Source: Dyadobacter sp. UC 10 (GTDB taxonomy: Bacteria > Bacteroidota > Bacteroidia > Cytophagales > Spirosomataceae). From it: 64,000 nt of DNA. The DNA lies in NCBI RefSeq assembly GCF_008369915.1, contig NZ_VSRN01000001.1, positions 6,630,501 through 6,694,500 of the forward strand, given 5' to 3'. Positions 8,635 to 17,614 of the stretch are shown here, in pieces (position 1 is the stretch's first letter; each line of letters starts with the position of its first letter). Below the pieces are notes generated by a model that saw only the letters and a program-made list of their open reading frames with translations, searched no databases and was not told the origin of the DNA. The position numbers and the translations under genes were made by a program.

Positions 8635-8700
8635 ATGAAATCCTTTCACTCTTTCCGGATGCCCTGGAAGCCTTGCCGGCATGGTATTAAAGTGGTATGA
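8635..8700 (+). CDS. Possible 21-residue leader peptide coupled to the histidine kinase gene
   Basis: An ATG at 8635 opens a 21-codon frame (MKSFHSFRMPWKPCRHGIKVV) whose TGA at 8698-8700 overlaps the kinase ATG at 8697 as ATGA. It sits just downstream of the candidate -7 box at 8595. The peptide is basic and shows no recognised family. It may be translated only to couple initiation of the kinase gene, or may be chance; the overlap geometry is the main support. Confidence 0.3.
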   Translation: MKSFHSFRMPWKPCRHGIKVV

Positions 8701-10493
8701 GTTTCATATTCAGGTTACTCCCCCTATTTGCTATTGCTGTATTACTAGCCGAAAGTAGGTGCAGCCAGGACAAAAGCATCGTCTCACTGACAGAGGCGGC
8801 TATTTTACAAAAAGAGGATTTTGCAGAAGACACGGCTCTTATACTGAAATATCACAAGCTCGGCGCCTCTTACCTTTTCCTCGATGCCGACAAATCCATG
8901 CTTTACGCCAAACATGTTCTGCGTCTTTCACAAAAACATGACTGGAAAAAAGGCAAGATCCTTGCCTACAACCTGCTCAGCACCTATTATCTGCTCGATG
9001 GCAGCTATGATGTGCTCAGAGAGCTTTCCAATGAAACAATGATACTGTCGCAGGAATTAGGGCTCCCCTATTACACAGCTCATGCACAACGGTTTATGGC
9101 TGAAAGCTACTCCGAGTTCCGACACTGGGATTCGGCCAGGATCAACTATAACCAGGCTATCCGGATTTTCACGCAGCTGGGTGCCGACAGCGCCAGAGCA
9201 TTCACTATGGTGAATCTCGGCAACTGCTACCGGGAAAAAAAATTAAATGATCAGGCGATACACCAATACAATCAGGCATATGCAATTTTTGACAAATTGA
9301 ATTCAGATTGGGGCAAAGCAGCTGTTTTGCAGGAAAAAGGATATCTCAAAGTAAGGGAGCAGGATTTTAAGGCTGCTGTGAGATATTTCAAGACAAGTCT
9401 GGCACTTTCTCAAAAAAACAAAAACCGGTATGGCGAACTGAATACGCTAAACGACCTGAGCAACACTTACTACCACCAAAAGGAGTACGACAAGTCGATT
9501 CAAACCTGCCTCGAAGCTTTTGAGCATTCCAAAATATACCACTCCACCCAGCAAACAAACTGGGCGCTGACAACACTTTCACGCGCTTACAAAGCGAAAA
9601 ATATGTACGACAGCGCGCTCTATTACAATGAGCAGGTCAACAATAGCCGGAGAATGGTGCATGATGAGACGGTGAAACGCCAGTATACCATGTATCAGCT
9701 TATGTACGACAATCAGGTGATGGACTCGGAAATACAGCAGGGTATTATTAAGCAGCAGCGCAGTATCCAGCAATTTCTGATCGGTTTTTCTGCCCTGATC
9801 ATCGCCTTTGCGGCATTTTTATGGTTTAATAACAAAAAGCTGCGCCGCAAAAATGCTGAGATCAGGGAAGCATTAATTCAGGGGCAAACGCTGGAACGTA
9901 AACGGGTCGCGGCAGAGCTGCACGATCATCTTGGCGGTACTTTGGCTTCGCTAAACTGGTATATGTACGGGATCGACAAAAAAGTACTTTCCCTGGAAGA
10001 ACAAAAGATTTACGATAGTGTCCACCAGATGGTCGGATCTGCGTACCGGGAGGTTAGAAGCCTTTCACATAACCTGATGCCAGCCGAACTAGAAGAACAC
10101 GGCTTGATCATGGCCCTGGACCGGCTGATCAGTAAATTGAATGAAAACAAGAATATCCAGTTTGAATTTAACCTTACCGGACTGGAAAGCCGGCTAAACA
10201 ATAAAATTGAATTTGAACTTTACAGTATCGTCCTCGAACTGACCAACAACATTATCAAACACTCAGGCGCTACTACGGCACGGATCGAGCTGACGGAAAA
10301 TGCAAAAAGTATTTTGCTTTGCGTCAGCGACAATGGCACCGGGATGATCGACTCCGGCCGACAAGGGACTGGGCTACGGAACGTGAAAAGCCGCGTTGAA
10401 AGTCTGCATGGAAAGATCAACATACAGCATAACGAAACGTTGAAGGGCACGAAAGTGGAGATAGAAATACCTGGCAAAAAAATGAATTTATGA
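8697..10493 (+). CDS. TPR-repeat sensor histidine kinase (HisKA_3/NarL-type)
   Basis: A 598-residue membrane sensor kinase. A hydrophobic leader (residues 1-20, ending SRCSQ) is followed by a long periplasmic helical region with TPR units (for example SARAFTMVNLGNCYREKKLN and AAVLQEKGYLKVREQDFKAA), one transmembrane helix near residues 360-378 (LIGFSALIIAFAAFLWF), then a HisKA_3 dimerisation domain with the phospho-acceptor H409 in RVAAELHDHLGG, and a C-terminal ATPase domain ending with DNGTGM and GTGLRNVKSRVESLHG. This class usually signals to a LuxR-type regulator; none is adjacent, so it is an orphan here. Its last codons overlap the following methyltransferase gene by four bases. Confidence 0.9.
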   Translation: MSFIFRLLPLFAIAVLLAESRCSQDKSIVSLTEAAILQKEDFAEDTALILKYHKLGASYLFLDADKSMLYAKHVLRLSQKHDWKKGKILAYNLLSTYYLLDGSYDVLRELSNETMILSQELGLPYYTAHAQRFMAESYSEFRHWDSARINYNQAIRIFTQLGADSARAFTMVNLGNCYREKKLNDQAIHQYNQAYAIFDKLNSDWGKAAVLQEKGYLKVREQDFKAAVRYFKTSLALSQKNKNRYGELNTLNDLSNTYYHQKEYDKSIQTCLEAFEHSKIYHSTQQTNWALTTLSRAYKAKNMYDSALYYNEQVNNSRRMVHDETVKRQYTMYQLMYDNQVMDSEIQQGIIKQQRSIQQFLIGFSALIIAFAAFLWFNNKKLRRKNAEIREALIQGQTLERKRVAAELHDHLGGTLASLNWYMYGIDKKVLSLEEQKIYDSVHQMVGSAYREVRSLSHNLMPAELEEHGLIMALDRLISKLNENKNIQFEFNLTGLESRLNNKIEFELYSIVLELTNNIIKHSGATTARIELTENAKSILLCVSDNGTGMIDSGRQGTGLRNVKSRVESLHGKINIQHNETLKGTKVEIEIPGKKMNL

Positions 10494-11677
10494 GCGTTCC
10501 TGAAAAGGTATCAGCATTTACTAACGAAATAGAAAAAAGTCTGGCCGGACAAAGTTTCATCAAACTTTCTCTGGGCAATTACCGTGGAACTGAGGAAAAC
10601 CTTAAAAACATCTATATCAAAAGGGTGCAGATCAAACAAGAGGAAAAACTAAGTTTCACATACCGTTACAAAACGAGAGATATTACCAAGAACTTCTCCT
10701 ACCAGGAAGCGCTGGCAATCTTCCGGAACACGATCGGCATCGATTTTCATGCGGCCACACTTCAGACGACCGGCTACGATCTGCAATTTGACACCCAAAA
10801 AAATGGAAAGACTGTCATCAGAAAGAGAGAAACAGCCTTGCGGGAAACCCCTTCGCTGGAACACGACAAAGCCAAAAAGCGACTGATACAAACCGGTGGC
10901 AAAGCTTATCTGCACGAGCTGGGCATTACAGATGAGCAGGGACAAGTCCTGAAAAATGCACAGGACAAGTACCGTCAGATCAATCACTATATTGAGCTTT
11001 TAAGCGGTCTGATACACGAAATACCGAAAAAAGAATTATTGAAAGTGGCAGATATGGGTTCAGGGAAAGGATATCTCACCTTTGCGCTTTACGATTATTT
11101 CCAGAATGTCCTTCATCAGTCTGCCGAAGTAACGGGTGTCGAATTCCGGGAAGACCTGGTGTCGCTTTGTAATGCAATAGCCCAAAAATCGGGATTTGAA
11201 AAACTTCATTTTGAAGAGGGTACGATCGACAAATTCGACCCGGGAGCGCTTGATATCCTCATCGCGCTGCACGCTTGCGACACTGCTACCGACGACGCAA
11301 TCTGGAAAGGAATAACCTCCGCGGCCAGCCTGATCGTGGTAGCGCCCTGCTGTCACAAGCAGATCCGCCGGGAGATGGAGGCGAACAAAGCCAGCAATGA
11401 TGTCCAATTTCTTACCCGGTACGGTATTTTTCTAGAAAGACAGGCAGAAATGGTCACCGACGGATTGCGGGCGCTGATTCTGGAATACTTTGGATACAAA
11501 ACCAAGGTGTTCGAATTTATTTCCGACGCGCACACCCCCAAGAATGTAATGGTAGTAGGTATAAGGGATACAAGGAACAAAGTTGATGAACAGCTGGTAC
11601 TGGATAAGATCAGAGCGGCCAAAAATTACTTTGGAATCGGTTACCATCACCTGGAAAGAATCGCAGGTATTGCGTGA
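10490..11677 (+). CDS. SAM-dependent methyltransferase (Methyltransf_32-like)
   Basis: A 395-residue cytoplasmic protein. The N-terminal 170 residues are of unknown fold and contain basic stretches; the C-terminal half is a class I methyltransferase with the SAM loop KVADMGSGKGYLTFALYDYF near residue 185, LDILIALHACDTATDDAI, and VAPCCHKQIRREM. The paired LHACDTATD and PCCHKQ segments resemble the Methyltransf_32 family (METTL25/GSTCD relatives), for which RNA or protein substrates are proposed. Substrate is unknown. It starts inside the stop of the upstream kinase (ATGA), so the pair is translationally coupled though no functional link is evident. The stop TGA is the first part of TGATAAAATGCC. 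Confidence 0.82.
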   Translation: MSVPEKVSAFTNEIEKSLAGQSFIKLSLGNYRGTEENLKNIYIKRVQIKQEEKLSFTYRYKTRDITKNFSYQEALAIFRNTIGIDFHAATLQTTGYDLQFDTQKNGKTVIRKRETALRETPSLEHDKAKKRLIQTGGKAYLHELGITDEQGQVLKNAQDKYRQINHYIELLSGLIHEIPKKELLKVADMGSGKGYLTFALYDYFQNVLHQSAEVTGVEFREDLVSLCNAIAQKSGFEKLHFEEGTIDKFDPGALDILIALHACDTATDDAIWKGITSAASLIVVAPCCHKQIRREMEANKASNDVQFLTRYGIFLERQAEMVTDGLRALILEYFGYKTKVFEFISDAHTPKNVMVVGIRDTRNKVDEQLVLDKIRAAKNYFGIGYHHLERIAGIA

Positions 11678-11743
11678 TAAAATGCCCTGTTTTGCTTCCC
11701 TGTGCCTATATTGCGACTTTTTGTTTAACCTGATTAACTAAAT

Positions 11744-14065
11744 ATGTGGAATAAAATAGCGACTTACATTATCCGTTACCGGCTTTTGTGGGTTGCACTA
11801 GTGCTGGTATCAACGGTCTTCATGGCTTTCGAAGCCAGCAAAATTGAACTCTCCTACAACTTCGCAAGAATTCTCCCATCCAACGATCCCGTTGAAAAAG
11901 AGTACCAGGATTTCAGAAAATTATTTGGGGAAGATGGCAGTGTAATGGTGATCGGCTGGCAGGATCCCGAGCTTTTCAACATTGATAAATTTCGCGACTG
12001 GTATAAGCTTTCCGAGGAAATTAAGGGTTCTGAGGGTATTAAGAATGTACTTTCTCTCGCCAATGTTTACAAAATCGTTCGTAATGACAGCCTTACGCGC
12101 TTCGATTTTGCCCCCGTAATCAGGCAAATGCCTCAAACACAAGCAGAAGCAGACAGCCTTAAAAAGGAAATCGCGAACCTACCTATCTACGAAGGCCTGG
12201 TACTCAACAGCAAGACAAACGCTACGCTGATGGTAATAACCTTCAACGACAAGGAACTTAACTCAAAGCGCCGCCTGACGATCGTTGACGATATCGAGCA
12301 AATGGCTGAAACTTTCGCCCAAAAATACAATACTGATCTGCACTATTCAGGGATGCCGTACATCAGGACGGTTAACATGAAGAAGATATCGCGCGAAATG
12401 GAGCTGTTCATGGGACTGGCGGTTTTCGTGACGCTCATGATCCTCTGGGCATTTTTCCGGTCGTTCCGCCTTACGCTGCTATCCATTACAGTAGTATTGA
12501 TCGGGGTTATTTTTTCGGTCGGGATATTGCACCTTTTCAATTACAAAATCACCGCGCTCACCGGACTGATACCCCCGCTGCTCATCGTGATCGGTGTTCC
12601 AAACTGTGTATTTCTCATCAACAAATACCAGGCAGAACTGATCTCGCACAATAACAAAGACGAGGCCCTCATGCAAATGATCCGCCAGATTGGACTTTCT
12701 ACATTTCTTGCAAACATGACCACCGCGATTGGTTTCGGGGTATTTTATTTCACAAACAGTAGTCTTTTGGTAGAATTCGGCGTCGTCGCAGCGATCAGCG
12801 TAATGGTCACATATGTCCTTTGTTTGCTGCTGCTGCCGATCACACTCCATTATATGAGTACACCGAAAGCCCGCCACCTCAAACATCTGGAAGGCAAATG
12901 GGCGATTGGTTTTTTGCGCAAGGTCGATTATCTGGTCCATCATAAGCGGAAAGAAATTTACATCGCAATGGTCGTCATGATTATCGTGTCAGTTTTTGGA
13001 ATGCAGAAAATTAAAACCATCGGCTATGTAGTCGATGATCTCCCGAAAAAGGATGTGGTATATACGGATTTGCGGTTTTTTGAGAAGAATTTCAATGGGG
13101 TACTCCCGTTCGAGGTAATGATCAATACCAAACAGCCGAACGGGGTATTCGGCGACCAGGCGCAGGTTTTGTATAAAATCAAGGCCTTTCAAAATGAAAT
13201 GGCGAAGTTTCCCGAGTTTTCGAAGCCCGTTTCGATTGTTGAAGCCTCCCGCTTCCTCTACCAGGGTTATCGCGGCGGCGATGCAAAGTATTATGCCCTG
13301 CCGGGTATTCTGGAACTAAACAAGCTGACCAACTATGTCCAGGGACAGCAGGGTGCAGCCAAGCAGCTCAACTCCTTTCTAAATGAAGATAAAAGCGTAA
13401 CCCGCGTAAGTTTTCAAATGGCCGATGTGGGTTCCGAGCGCATCAAGGAGCTCATGAACCAGATCCGCCCCAAGGTGGATTCGATTTTTAGTCCCGAAAA
13501 ATACAAGGTAAGTCTCACGGGCCACAGCCTGGTATTTCTGAAGAGCAACGATTATCTGCTTAGTAACCTGTATGAAAGCCTTTTGATCGCAATCGTACTG
13601 ATCGCTATTGTGGGAATGGTACTTTTCCGGTCAATACCCATTATCCTGCTGTCAAAGCTCCCCTGCCTCATCCCGCTTGCGCTTACCGCGGGGATTATGG
13701 GTTACTTCGATATTTATTTCAAACCAACCACTATTCTGATTTTCAGTATCACATTTGGAATCGCATCAGACGGAACCGTGTATTTTCTTACCCGTTATCG
13801 GGAAGAGCTTTATAAAAATGGTCTGTCCCCCTCGAATGCAGTTAGCAGATCCATTTTCGGTACAGGATTAAGTATGATTTACACGGCGGTGATCCTGTTT
13901 TGCGGCTTTTCAATATTTGCGGCTTCCAGCTTCGGGGGTACTGCCGCTATGGGGGTGATGGTTTCAATCACTTTACTGGTCGCCATGTGTACCAACCTGA
14001 TCTTGCTTCCGGCCCTGCTGCTTTCTATTGCAAAAAGGCAGGGTAAGAACGTAAAGCCGACTTAA
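11744..14065 (+). CDS. MMPL/RND-superfamily membrane permease
   Basis: A 773-residue inner-membrane protein with the duplicated RND layout: one transmembrane helix near residue 20, a periplasmic loop (about 40-220), five helices (about 225-370), a sixth-to-seventh helix pair near 405, a second periplasmic loop (about 425-620), and five final helices. It is shorter than the tripartite AcrB-type pumps and no membrane-fusion or TolC-like gene is nearby, which favours the MMPL/HpnN-like or SSD-containing exporters that move lipids or hydrophobic compounds. Substrate cannot be predicted. It has its own upstream gap of 66 bases and ends at the terminator at 14094. Confidence 0.87.
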   Translation: MWNKIATYIIRYRLLWVALVLVSTVFMAFEASKIELSYNFARILPSNDPVEKEYQDFRKLFGEDGSVMVIGWQDPELFNIDKFRDWYKLSEEIKGSEGIKNVLSLANVYKIVRNDSLTRFDFAPVIRQMPQTQAEADSLKKEIANLPIYEGLVLNSKTNATLMVITFNDKELNSKRRLTIVDDIEQMAETFAQKYNTDLHYSGMPYIRTVNMKKISREMELFMGLAVFVTLMILWAFFRSFRLTLLSITVVLIGVIFSVGILHLFNYKITALTGLIPPLLIVIGVPNCVFLINKYQAELISHNNKDEALMQMIRQIGLSTFLANMTTAIGFGVFYFTNSSLLVEFGVVAAISVMVTYVLCLLLLPITLHYMSTPKARHLKHLEGKWAIGFLRKVDYLVHHKRKEIYIAMVVMIIVSVFGMQKIKTIGYVVDDLPKKDVVYTDLRFFEKNFNGVLPFEVMINTKQPNGVFGDQAQVLYKIKAFQNEMAKFPEFSKPVSIVEASRFLYQGYRGGDAKYYALPGILELNKLTNYVQGQQGAAKQLNSFLNEDKSVTRVSFQMADVGSERIKELMNQIRPKVDSIFSPEKYKVSLTGHSLVFLKSNDYLLSNLYESLLIAIVLIAIVGMVLFRSIPIILLSKLPCLIPLALTAGIMGYFDIYFKPTTILIFSITFGIASDGTVYFLTRYREELYKNGLSPSNAVSRSIFGTGLSMIYTAVILFCGFSIFAASSFGGTAAMGVMVSITLLVAMCTNLILLPALLLSIAKRQGKNVKPT

Positions 14066-14093
14066 CAGCTCAGAAAAGATAAAGTTCAAAGGC

Positions 14094-14139
14094 CCAGGCC
14101 CCGGAATCGACTATACTGATTCGGGGCCTGGTATTTTTT
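14094..14139 (+). terminator. Intrinsic terminator after the MMPL permease gene
   Basis: CCAGGCCCC and GAATC pair with GATTC and GGGGCCTGG (one bulged base) around a short loop, followed by TATTTTTT. The right half of the stem lies inside the 3' end of the oppositely directed Anbu gene and encodes its last residues (PGPESV), so the same bases serve as terminator and coding sequence. Confidence 0.82.
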
Positions 14140-14848
14140 CAAAGCTTTTGTCCATCCATTCTTCCGGAATATCATCCAGCGCCTCCTTCAATTTATCAGC
14201 CCATATTTCCGAGATAGCCTGCAAATCCTTTTGTTCATACCGATGCTCTACGATCTTGAAGCTGTCCTTTTTATAAAGCACCACGTCGATCGGAAAATCG
14301 ACATCATTATTGCTGACCCTCGTAGAATCGAAAGATAGAAATCCCGCCTTCAATGCCTGTTTCATTGTCGACTCCTCGTTCAATACCCTGTTCAGGATCG
14401 CTTTGCCCTGCCCCGAGTTTCCGATGATTACATAAGGCGAACCTTCGTCGAGCTCCACCCAGTTTCCTTCGGAATACAACAGGAATAATTTGTGGTCTTT
14501 GTCGTCTTTAAGTTGGCCGCCGACAATGGTATTCAGGTTAAATTTGAATCCAGACCGTTCCAGATTGTCCCGATCCTCTTCCGCAACCCGCTTAATCTGC
14601 TCTCCAAACGCATTTACGGCTTTATAGAGCTTGTTGTAAACTACGCCTTCATTGATCTGCTCTTCAAAATAATGTACTGCCTTGTCGCGTACCGAACGCA
14701 GACCGCTGGTCATGATAAACATGGAATAGTTATCGTGCTGCGTGACGTACATCTTCCTTTTTACTGTGGTATTCGTACCCGCAGTAATGCGTGTATCCGC
14801 CAGTGCAACAAGCCCTTCCTTTACTTTTATTCCTAAACAATAAGTCAT
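14111..14848 (-). CDS. Anbu-type proteasome-like peptidase
   Basis: A 245-residue member of the Ntn-hydrolase/20S proteasome fold, Anbu branch (predicted proteasome-type protease, COG3484). The start is placed at 14848 rather than the farther ATG at 14884 because this gives MTYCLGIKVKEGLVALADTR, where removal of Met exposes the catalytic Thr as in Anbu and proteasome beta subunits. Further marks are the lysine segment KRKMYVTQHDNYSMF and the SGLRSVRDKAV helix. Anbu subunits self-assemble in other bacteria and usually sit beside alpha-E, ATP-grasp and transglutaminase-like genes; none of these is here. Its neighbours are a permease and a GDSL lipoprotein, so it is an orphan copy. Confidence 0.87.
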   Translation of the reverse strand: MTYCLGIKVKEGLVALADTRITAGTNTTVKRKMYVTQHDNYSMFIMTSGLRSVRDKAVHYFEEQINEGVVYNKLYKAVNAFGEQIKRVAEEDRDNLERSGFKFNLNTIVGGQLKDDKDHKLFLLYSEGNWVELDEGSPYVIIGNSGQGKAILNRVLNEESTMKQALKAGFLSFDSTRVSNNDVDFPIDVVLYKKDSFKIVEHRYEQKDLQAISEIWADKLKEALDDIPEEWMDKSFEKIPGPESV

Positions 14849-15030
14849 TTTATTTGCTTTAACAGGCCGGATATTGGGTGTCAATTAAGCTGGTTATCTG
14901 ATCCGGCTTAATCATAAACCAGCCTCAAAAGTACCAAATCGACTGGTGAACCTGGCAAAAGTTGCAGTTTTTTCAACACATAAATCTTGGTATACATGAT
15001 CTTTTTGCCCCGCTGAAAAGTATATAAGGC

Positions 15031-15720
15031 ATGAAATCACTCATCATATCGGCTTGTCTGCTGACCCTCATTAACGCTTGCGGCGACAAATCGCCCCGGG
15101 CAGAGCAGAAGGATAAGGATACAAAAGGAATGCGCTACCTCGCGCTGGGAGATTCCTATACGATCGGGGAAAGCGTGGAGGAAAGAGACCGCTGGCCTGT
15201 TTTATTTGCGGATGCGATGAACAAAAGGGAAAAGCCGGTCAAAAATCCCGAGATCATTGCACGAACCGGCTGGACTACCCGCGATCTGCTGCTTGCGTTA
15301 ACGAATTTCAATCCGGCTGAGAAATATGATATTGTCTCTCTGCTGATCGGCGTCAATAACCAGTACCAGGGAAGGAGTCTGGAAGAGTATCGCGGCGAAT
15401 TCCGTGAGTTACTGCTCAAAAGCATCGCCTACGCCGGTGACGAGCCTGGCCGGGTAATCGTTCTTTCCACGCCAGACTGGGGTGTAACTCCTTTCGGTAT
15501 TGAAAATCGTCAGGAAATTGGGAAGGAGATTGATCAATTTAATGATATAGCAGAGGAAGAATGCAATAAAGCAAATGTGCTATTTATTGATATTACCCCT
15601 ATTTCCCGAAGCGCGTTGAATGATCCCACGCTGATAGCGCGGGATAACCTTCACTTTTCGGGAAAAATGCATCAGTTATGGGTAGATGAAATTTTCAGAA
15701 ATACCAGGTTTAAATTGTAG
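15031..15720 (+). CDS. SGNH/GDSL-family hydrolase lipoprotein
   Basis: A 229-residue predicted lipoprotein (LINAC lipobox with Cys17) carrying an SGNH hydrolase domain. Block I is LALGDSYTIGE with the catalytic Ser42, block III is LLIGVNNQYQ, and block V is ARDNLHFSGKMH with the catalytic Asp and His. Such enzymes cleave esters of lipids or deacetylate carbohydrates at the cell surface or in the periplasm. Substrate is not readable. The gene ends eight bases from the stop of the opposing lipid kinase. Confidence 0.88.
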   Translation: MKSLIISACLLTLINACGDKSPRAEQKDKDTKGMRYLALGDSYTIGESVEERDRWPVLFADAMNKREKPVKNPEIIARTGWTTRDLLLALTNFNPAEKYDIVSLLIGVNNQYQGRSLEEYRGEFRELLLKSIAYAGDEPGRVIVLSTPDWGVTPFGIENRQEIGKEIDQFNDIAEEECNKANVLFIDITPISRSALNDPTLIARDNLHFSGKMHQLWVDEIFRNTRFKL

Positions 15721-15728
15721 TGAACCGG

Positions 15729-16631
15729 CTATTTATCCGCCAAAATAAATTCAAGCATATCAGGCATGATCTGGATATTGATTTCAGCAGGTTTTTCAAT
15801 CTTGATCCGCTCATCGTCAATATGCATATCCTTCCAGTCGCAGTTGATTTTCACACGTTTGGCTTGAATGGTCTTGAAACTGAACTCCTGCCCGGTTTCG
15901 TCGATCTCGTTTCTAAGGAATGATTCAAACTTATTCCTGTGTGTTTCCTCGATAAGGACTACTTCCAGCAAACCGTCGCCCGGGTCGGCATTTGGCGCCA
16001 GGATGAGGTTAGGGCCAATAGAACGGATATTCATTACCTCGATCATTAAATAGTTGCCCGAAAACTCCTTTCCGTCCGCGATAATCTCGCAATGCCGGGC
16101 TTCGTAAGTCTGGAGAATTTCCAGCAGCACGCGTTTAGCTGCATGAAGCCGCTCCTCCGCAGTGTCACCGATTTCGCTTTCCAGCTTGCTCATTACTTTC
16201 ATTAAACGCGGAAAGATCCCGAGCCCGAAAGCTTCCAGAAAAAACATATCTTCCTCCAAACCCTGCACTTTGCCGATATCAAAAGGTTTGAGACGATGAT
16301 GGTGCCATTGCTGAACAATGTCTTTGGCCTCCCCGTCGATGCCTAATGCACACGCTACATTATTGGCCGTACCGTGCGGAAGCAGGGCCAGCGGATACTG
16401 TTTCTGAAGTTGTCTCCTTTTCATCAACGCCTTTGCCACGCGCCTCACGGTACCATCCCCTCCGGCAATAATCAGAAAATCCGAATCTTCCTCAAACTCG
16501 TCCCAGCCGTCTTCCTTCACCGAGGCATACGCACAATCAAAACCTTCCTTTTTTATCAACTTTGTAAGTTCTTTCTTACTAAAATCATTATCTCCGGCTG
16601 TCGGGTTGTGCAAAAGGGTAGTTCGTTTCAT
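15729..16631 (-). CDS. Diacylglycerol kinase-family lipid kinase
   Basis: A 300-residue cytoplasmic kinase of the DagK/YegS/sphingosine kinase fold. The N-terminus TTLLHNPTAGDNDFSK, the nucleotide loop LIIAGGDGTVRRVAKAL and LALLPHGTANNVACALGI are the family signatures; the C-terminal beta domain contains LILAPNADPGDGLLEVVLI. It likely phosphorylates a membrane lipid such as diacylglycerol; the exact lipid is unknown. It diverges from surE, with 83 bases between the start codons. Confidence 0.9.
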   Translation of the reverse strand: MKRTTLLHNPTAGDNDFSKKELTKLIKKEGFDCAYASVKEDGWDEFEEDSDFLIIAGGDGTVRRVAKALMKRRQLQKQYPLALLPHGTANNVACALGIDGEAKDIVQQWHHHRLKPFDIGKVQGLEEDMFFLEAFGLGIFPRLMKVMSKLESEIGDTAEERLHAAKRVLLEILQTYEARHCEIIADGKEFSGNYLMIEVMNIRSIGPNLILAPNADPGDGLLEVVLIEETHRNKFESFLRNEIDETGQEFSFKTIQAKRVKINCDWKDMHIDDERIKIEKPAEINIQIMPDMLEFILADK

Positions 16632-16714
16632 AAAATGTATTTAGGATTAACTCCATTTTATAAAAAACATACCAGGCATAATTTTATTGACAGATACGTA
16701 AAAACGATATACGT

Positions 16715-17449
16715 ATGAGAATCCTGGTAACAAACGACGATGGAATTTATAGTCCCGGAATCGCGGCACTGGCGAAAATAGCAGCGAGATTCGGAGAAGT
16801 GAAAATAGTGGCACCCGACGTGGAGCAATCTTCCATGGGCCACGCCATAACTGCATCACGCCCACTTTCCTATAAAAAGTCACCGGTGGATTTCGGCGGC
16901 ATCGAGGCTTACCGTGTAAATGGTACGCCGGCCGACTGCGTGGCGCTCGGCCAGCATCTCTGGGACAAACCTGACGTAGTACTTTCCGGAATTAACCTGG
17001 GGCCGAACCTGGGTAACGCCATGTGGCATTCGGGCACACTCGCCGCTGCAAAACAGGCTGTTCTGTTCGGTATCAAGGGCATTGCGCTCAGCACTCCCAC
17101 CGATATAGAGCCAGATTTTGAGGCGCTGGACCCATTTGTAGAAAAAGCGCTGGATCTTTTGTTTAAAAACCCGCATCTCAATCTTGTCAATGTAAACTTC
17201 CCCCACCAGCCGAAAGGAGTACGCTGGACCAGGCAGTCTGTGCGGCTTTATGATAACAATATTGTCCCGGCGCTGGACCCGATGGGCCGTAAACACTACT
17301 GGTTTACAGTTATACCATTAGAACCCGCCGAGGAAGGTACCGACCGCTGGGCTATTGAAAACCAGTTTGTATCGATCACGCCGCTACGCCTCGACCTCAC
17401 CAACGAAGCCGAGCTCATAAAAGCCCAACTCGCCTATCCGATCACCTAG
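16715..17449 (+). CDS. surE: 5'/3'-nucleotidase SurE
   Basis: A 244-residue SurE, a metal-dependent phosphatase acting on nucleoside monophosphates in the cytoplasm. The signature is at the very start: MRILVTNDDGIYSPGI with the metal-binding D8 and D9, followed by VAPDVEQSSMGHAIT, GTPADCVALG and LSGINLGPNLGNAMWHSGT. Length fits. A strong terminator starts 27 bases after the stop. Confidence 0.95.
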   Translation: MRILVTNDDGIYSPGIAALAKIAARFGEVKIVAPDVEQSSMGHAITASRPLSYKKSPVDFGGIEAYRVNGTPADCVALGQHLWDKPDVVLSGINLGPNLGNAMWHSGTLAAAKQAVLFGIKGIALSTPTDIEPDFEALDPFVEKALDLLFKNPHLNLVNVNFPHQPKGVRWTRQSVRLYDNNIVPALDPMGRKHYWFTVIPLEPAEEGTDRWAIENQFVSITPLRLDLTNEAELIKAQLAYPIT

Positions 17450-17475
17450 ATCTGGTGAAAATATGTATTTGTGCG

Positions 17476-17509
17476 AATCCTGCCGGTGCCCGGCGGGATT
17501 CTTTTTTTT
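17476..17509 (+). terminator. Intrinsic terminator of surE
   Basis: AATCCTGCCGG (17476-17486), loop TGC, and CCGGCGGGATT (17490-17500) form an 11-bp stem with one G-T pair, followed by C and eight T residues. It separates surE from the MFS gene and shows that the in-frame ATG at 17471 cannot be the transporter start. Confidence 0.9.
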
Positions 17510-17614
17510 AAAGTCTTTGCCATCGCAGTAAGGGGTAGAATGCCGAAACAACAGTCTTATCCGAGACAGAAGTTTTTTAAAACCATTCCTGAATCCAAGA
17601 ACCAGTACCTCATT

